From assembly GCA_043424675.1 (NCBI GenBank), contig JBHWPB010000056.1, forward strand, positions 1 to 6,223: a stretch of 6,223 bases of DNA. The letters run 5' to 3'. Below the pieces are notes generated by a model, which had not been told where the DNA came from, made no database searches, and worked only from the letters and a program-made list of their open reading frames with translations. This DNA is from JBHWPB01 sp043424675 (GTDB lineage: Bacteria; Bacillota; Bacilli; Lactobacillales; Carnobacteriaceae_A). Of the stretch, positions 4,944-6,223 are shown one piece after another. A program made the position numbers and the translations under genes. Each line of letters opens with the position of its first letter. The stretch's first letter is position 1.

Positions 4944-6005
4944 ATGACCATCGCAGGGTTTATTATTTCTATTCCGATTTTCGTGGACTCCGCTTTTGTC
5001 ATCTTGACGCCTTTGGTTAAATCTCTCTCGAGAAAAACCGGTAAATCAGTGGTCGGTATCGGTGTAGCTTTAGCCAGTGGTTTAGTTCTCACTCACAGTA
5101 TGGTTCCCCCGACTCCAGGTCCTTTAGGAGTGGCTGGGATATTCGGTGTTGATGTCGGTCAGATGATATTTTTAGGCATTTTATTAGGAATACCTATGGT
5201 AATCGTTGGGGTTCTCTATTCCAAGTACATTGGAAAGAAAATATACCAATTGCCTACAGAAGAAGGTGCTGAGGAAGAATATTTTAGACCTGAAGAAGAA
5301 AAGTCGTATTCAGACGTTGTTGGAGATATGGACGAAAGACAGAAAGATTTACCAGGAGTAGGCTTATCTCTTACTCCCATATTCGTACCGATTCTCTTAA
5401 TTTTCTTAAATACCACATTGAATGCTTTAGGTTACTCAGGCGGGGTCTATGACTACATTTCTTTCTTCGGAGAACCGATTATTGCAGTAGGTATCGGTCT
5501 TTTATTAGCTATTTACTTATTAACAGGCGGCGTAAGCAAAGATGATACTTTAGACAAGATGGAAGACGGAATGAAACAAGCAGGTATTATCCTCTTAGTG
5601 ACAGGTGCCGGTGGAGCATTAGGAGAGGTTATCCGCGCGAGTGGTGCAGGGGATATTATCGCAGAACAGGTCGCTCAGCTGCCGATTCCTGTCCTCTTAA
5701 TTCCTTTCTTCATCTCTTCTATCATGAGGCTTATTCAAGGGAGTGGTACAGTGGCGATGATTACTGCTGCTTCGATAGCCGCACCGATTCTCATGACCTT
5801 AGATGTCAATATGGCTCTCGCTGCTCAAGCGGCTGCTGCAGGATCGCTCGTTTTCTCATACTTCAACGACAGTTTCTTCTGGGTTGTAAACAGAATGCTT
5901 GGCATCCGAGAGGTAGGAGAGCAAATCCGAGTATGGTCTGTCCCAACTACCTTGATGTGGTCAGTCGGTTTGATTGAAATTCTGATATTAGGTTTCTTTT
6001 TCTAA
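4944..6005 (+). CDS. GntP permease, C-terminal fragment (353 residues)
   Basis: The frame stays open after the TAA, and the first in-frame ATG is six bases past it. The fragment carries about ten membrane segments (near 3-24, 36-57, 66-92, 139-160, 172-193, 211-231, 246-262, 266-284, 298-316 and 333-353). It also carries the GntP motifs THSMVPPTPGPLG (50-62), QGSGTVAMITAA (265-276) and FNDSFFW (307-313). An acidic, hydrophilic loop (about 106-136, rich in E and D) separates the early segments from the rest. Purine-rich GAGGAAGAG (4924-4932) ends eleven bases before the ATG, a poor but not impossible ribosome binding site. Reinitiation by ribosomes stopping at the TAA is the likelier way it could be made. 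Whether two pieces could assemble into a working carrier is unknown. Confidence 0.7.
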   Translation: MTIAGFIISIPIFVDSAFVILTPLVKSLSRKTGKSVVGIGVALASGLVLTHSMVPPTPGPLGVAGIFGVDVGQMIFLGILLGIPMVIVGVLYSKYIGKKIYQLPTEEGAEEEYFRPEEEKSYSDVVGDMDERQKDLPGVGLSLTPIFVPILLIFLNTTLNALGYSGGVYDYISFFGEPIIAVGIGLLLAIYLLTGGVSKDDTLDKMEDGMKQAGIILLVTGAGGALGEVIRASGAGDIIAEQVAQLPIPVLLIPFFISSIMRLIQGSGTVAMITAASIAAPILMTLDVNMALAAQAAAAGSLVFSYFNDSFFWVVNRMLGIREVGEQIRVWSVPTTLMWSVGLIEILILGFFF

Positions 6006-6056
6006 ATCAATATTTGAAACTACAGCTAATTTTAACACCCTTATAGACTTGAAAAC

Positions 6057-6094
6057 GATTGATGTTCAGAACTCTGATTTATCAGTCATTTTTT
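6057..6094 (+). terminator. Intrinsic terminator at the end of the operon
   Basis: The outer stem GATTGAT (6057-6063) pairs with ATCAGTC (6081-6087) with one G-U pair. The inner stem TCAG (6066-6069) pairs with CTGA (6074-6077) around the loop AACT, with a small internal loop between the two stems. TTTTTT (6089-6094) follows, then GTTTT. A flanking GAAAAC/GTTTTC pair (6051-6056 and 6095-6100) could lengthen the stem. It lies 51 bases after the permease stop. Confidence 0.75.
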
Positions 6095-6191
6095 GTTTTC
6101 AGTTCAAATCAAATTATTTAAATTTGGAGCTGGAAGGAGTAGATGTTGCTTTAATATCTTACAAGAGGTGACAGAATAGCAAGGTAAGTGT

Positions 6192-6223
6192 ATGAAATTA
6201 GAGAAATCTATATTGAACACTCG
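6192..6223 (+). CDS. Possible start of a further gene (partial, unrecognised)
   Basis: An ATG at 6192 opens a frame that runs off the window (MKLEKSILNT and onward). AAGG at 6181-6184 lies seven bases upstream and could be a weak ribosome binding site. The in-frame stop before it is TAG at 6177-6179. Ten residues are too few to recognise a family or to be sure the gene is real. The stretch between the operon terminator and this ATG holds no other supported gene. Confidence 0.25.
   Translation, partial: MKLEKSILNT

Larger units (their letters stand above)
4623..6005 (+). pseudogene. GntP-family gluconate/sugar-acid permease gene interrupted by one in-frame TAA
   Basis: Read through the TAA at 4935-4937, this stretch gives a collinear GntP-family permease of 460 positions, the normal family length (gluconate:H+ symporter family). 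The reading frame does not change: codons before the stop read G-R-G-R-E and those after read W-A-M-T-I-A-G-F. Family members often have glutamate next in a G-K-x-R-E-E-W-A-like segment, so a GAA-to-TAA change is the simplest explanation. Everything else is intact, including all conserved motifs and the terminator. As the last gene of the operon it would import the acid used by the kinase and PdxA2. The initiation site is good: GAGGAG (4612-4617) lies five bases from ATG 4623 and eight from ATG 4626. It may be a true pseudogene, a split gene or a sequencing error. Confidence 0.75.

Noticed and set aside
6049..6063. cre-like TTGAAAACGATTGAT
   Set aside because: It fits a loose consensus with one mismatch, but it lacks the second palindromic half and overlaps the operon terminator, so chance is more likely.
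6107..6223. Open minus-strand frame of about 39 codons entering from the right edge
   Set aside because: Its composition looks random and no family pattern is visible; a T-poor stretch follows it instead of a clear minus-strand terminator.
1..6223. CRISPR array, tRNA or rRNA gene, insertion sequence, phage attachment site
   Set aside because: I saw no regularly spaced repeats, cloverleaf sequences, rRNA-like tracts, transposase motifs or terminal inverted repeats on either strand.

Overview
The window looks like a chromosomal segment from a low-GC Gram-positive bacterium (Bacillota, probably class Bacilli). The reasons are the AT-rich spacers, strong AGGAG-type ribosome binding sites, the use of GTG and TTG starts, a YwbE-family gene, T-tailed hairpin terminators and a CcpA/cre-like site. 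I cannot name a genus. All supported genes are on the + strand.

Left part (1-1201): the last 38 codons of a probable short-chain dehydrogenase, then a complete DUF924-family gene, then a 264-base spacer holding repeats and possibly a decayed gene, then a small ywbE-like gene closed by a strong intrinsic terminator.

Central and right part (about 1280-6094): a self-contained catabolic operon. It encodes a DeoR-family regulator, a PdxA2-type dehydrogenase, a DUF1537-family acid-sugar kinase and a GntP-family permease, and ends at an intrinsic terminator. By family knowledge the permease would import a four-carbon sugar acid (D-threonate, D-erythronate or similar). The kinase would phosphorylate it at O4. 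The PdxA2 enzyme would oxidise the product, which decarboxylates to dihydroxyacetone phosphate. The regulator probably senses an intermediate and acts at GAAA boxes spaced one helical turn apart in front of its own gene. A cre-like site between pdxA2 and the kinase gene suggests added carbon catabolite control. The substrate is inferred, not proven.

The most notable oddity is that the permease gene is split by a single in-frame TAA after codon 104. The frame stays fully open on both sides, and an in-frame ATG lies six bases after the stop. This is either a very recent nonsense mutation, a sequence error, or a split gene relying on reinitiation. I see no clearly new defence or mobile system here. 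The window is an ordinary sugar-acid operon with a few regulatory and integrity details worth checking.
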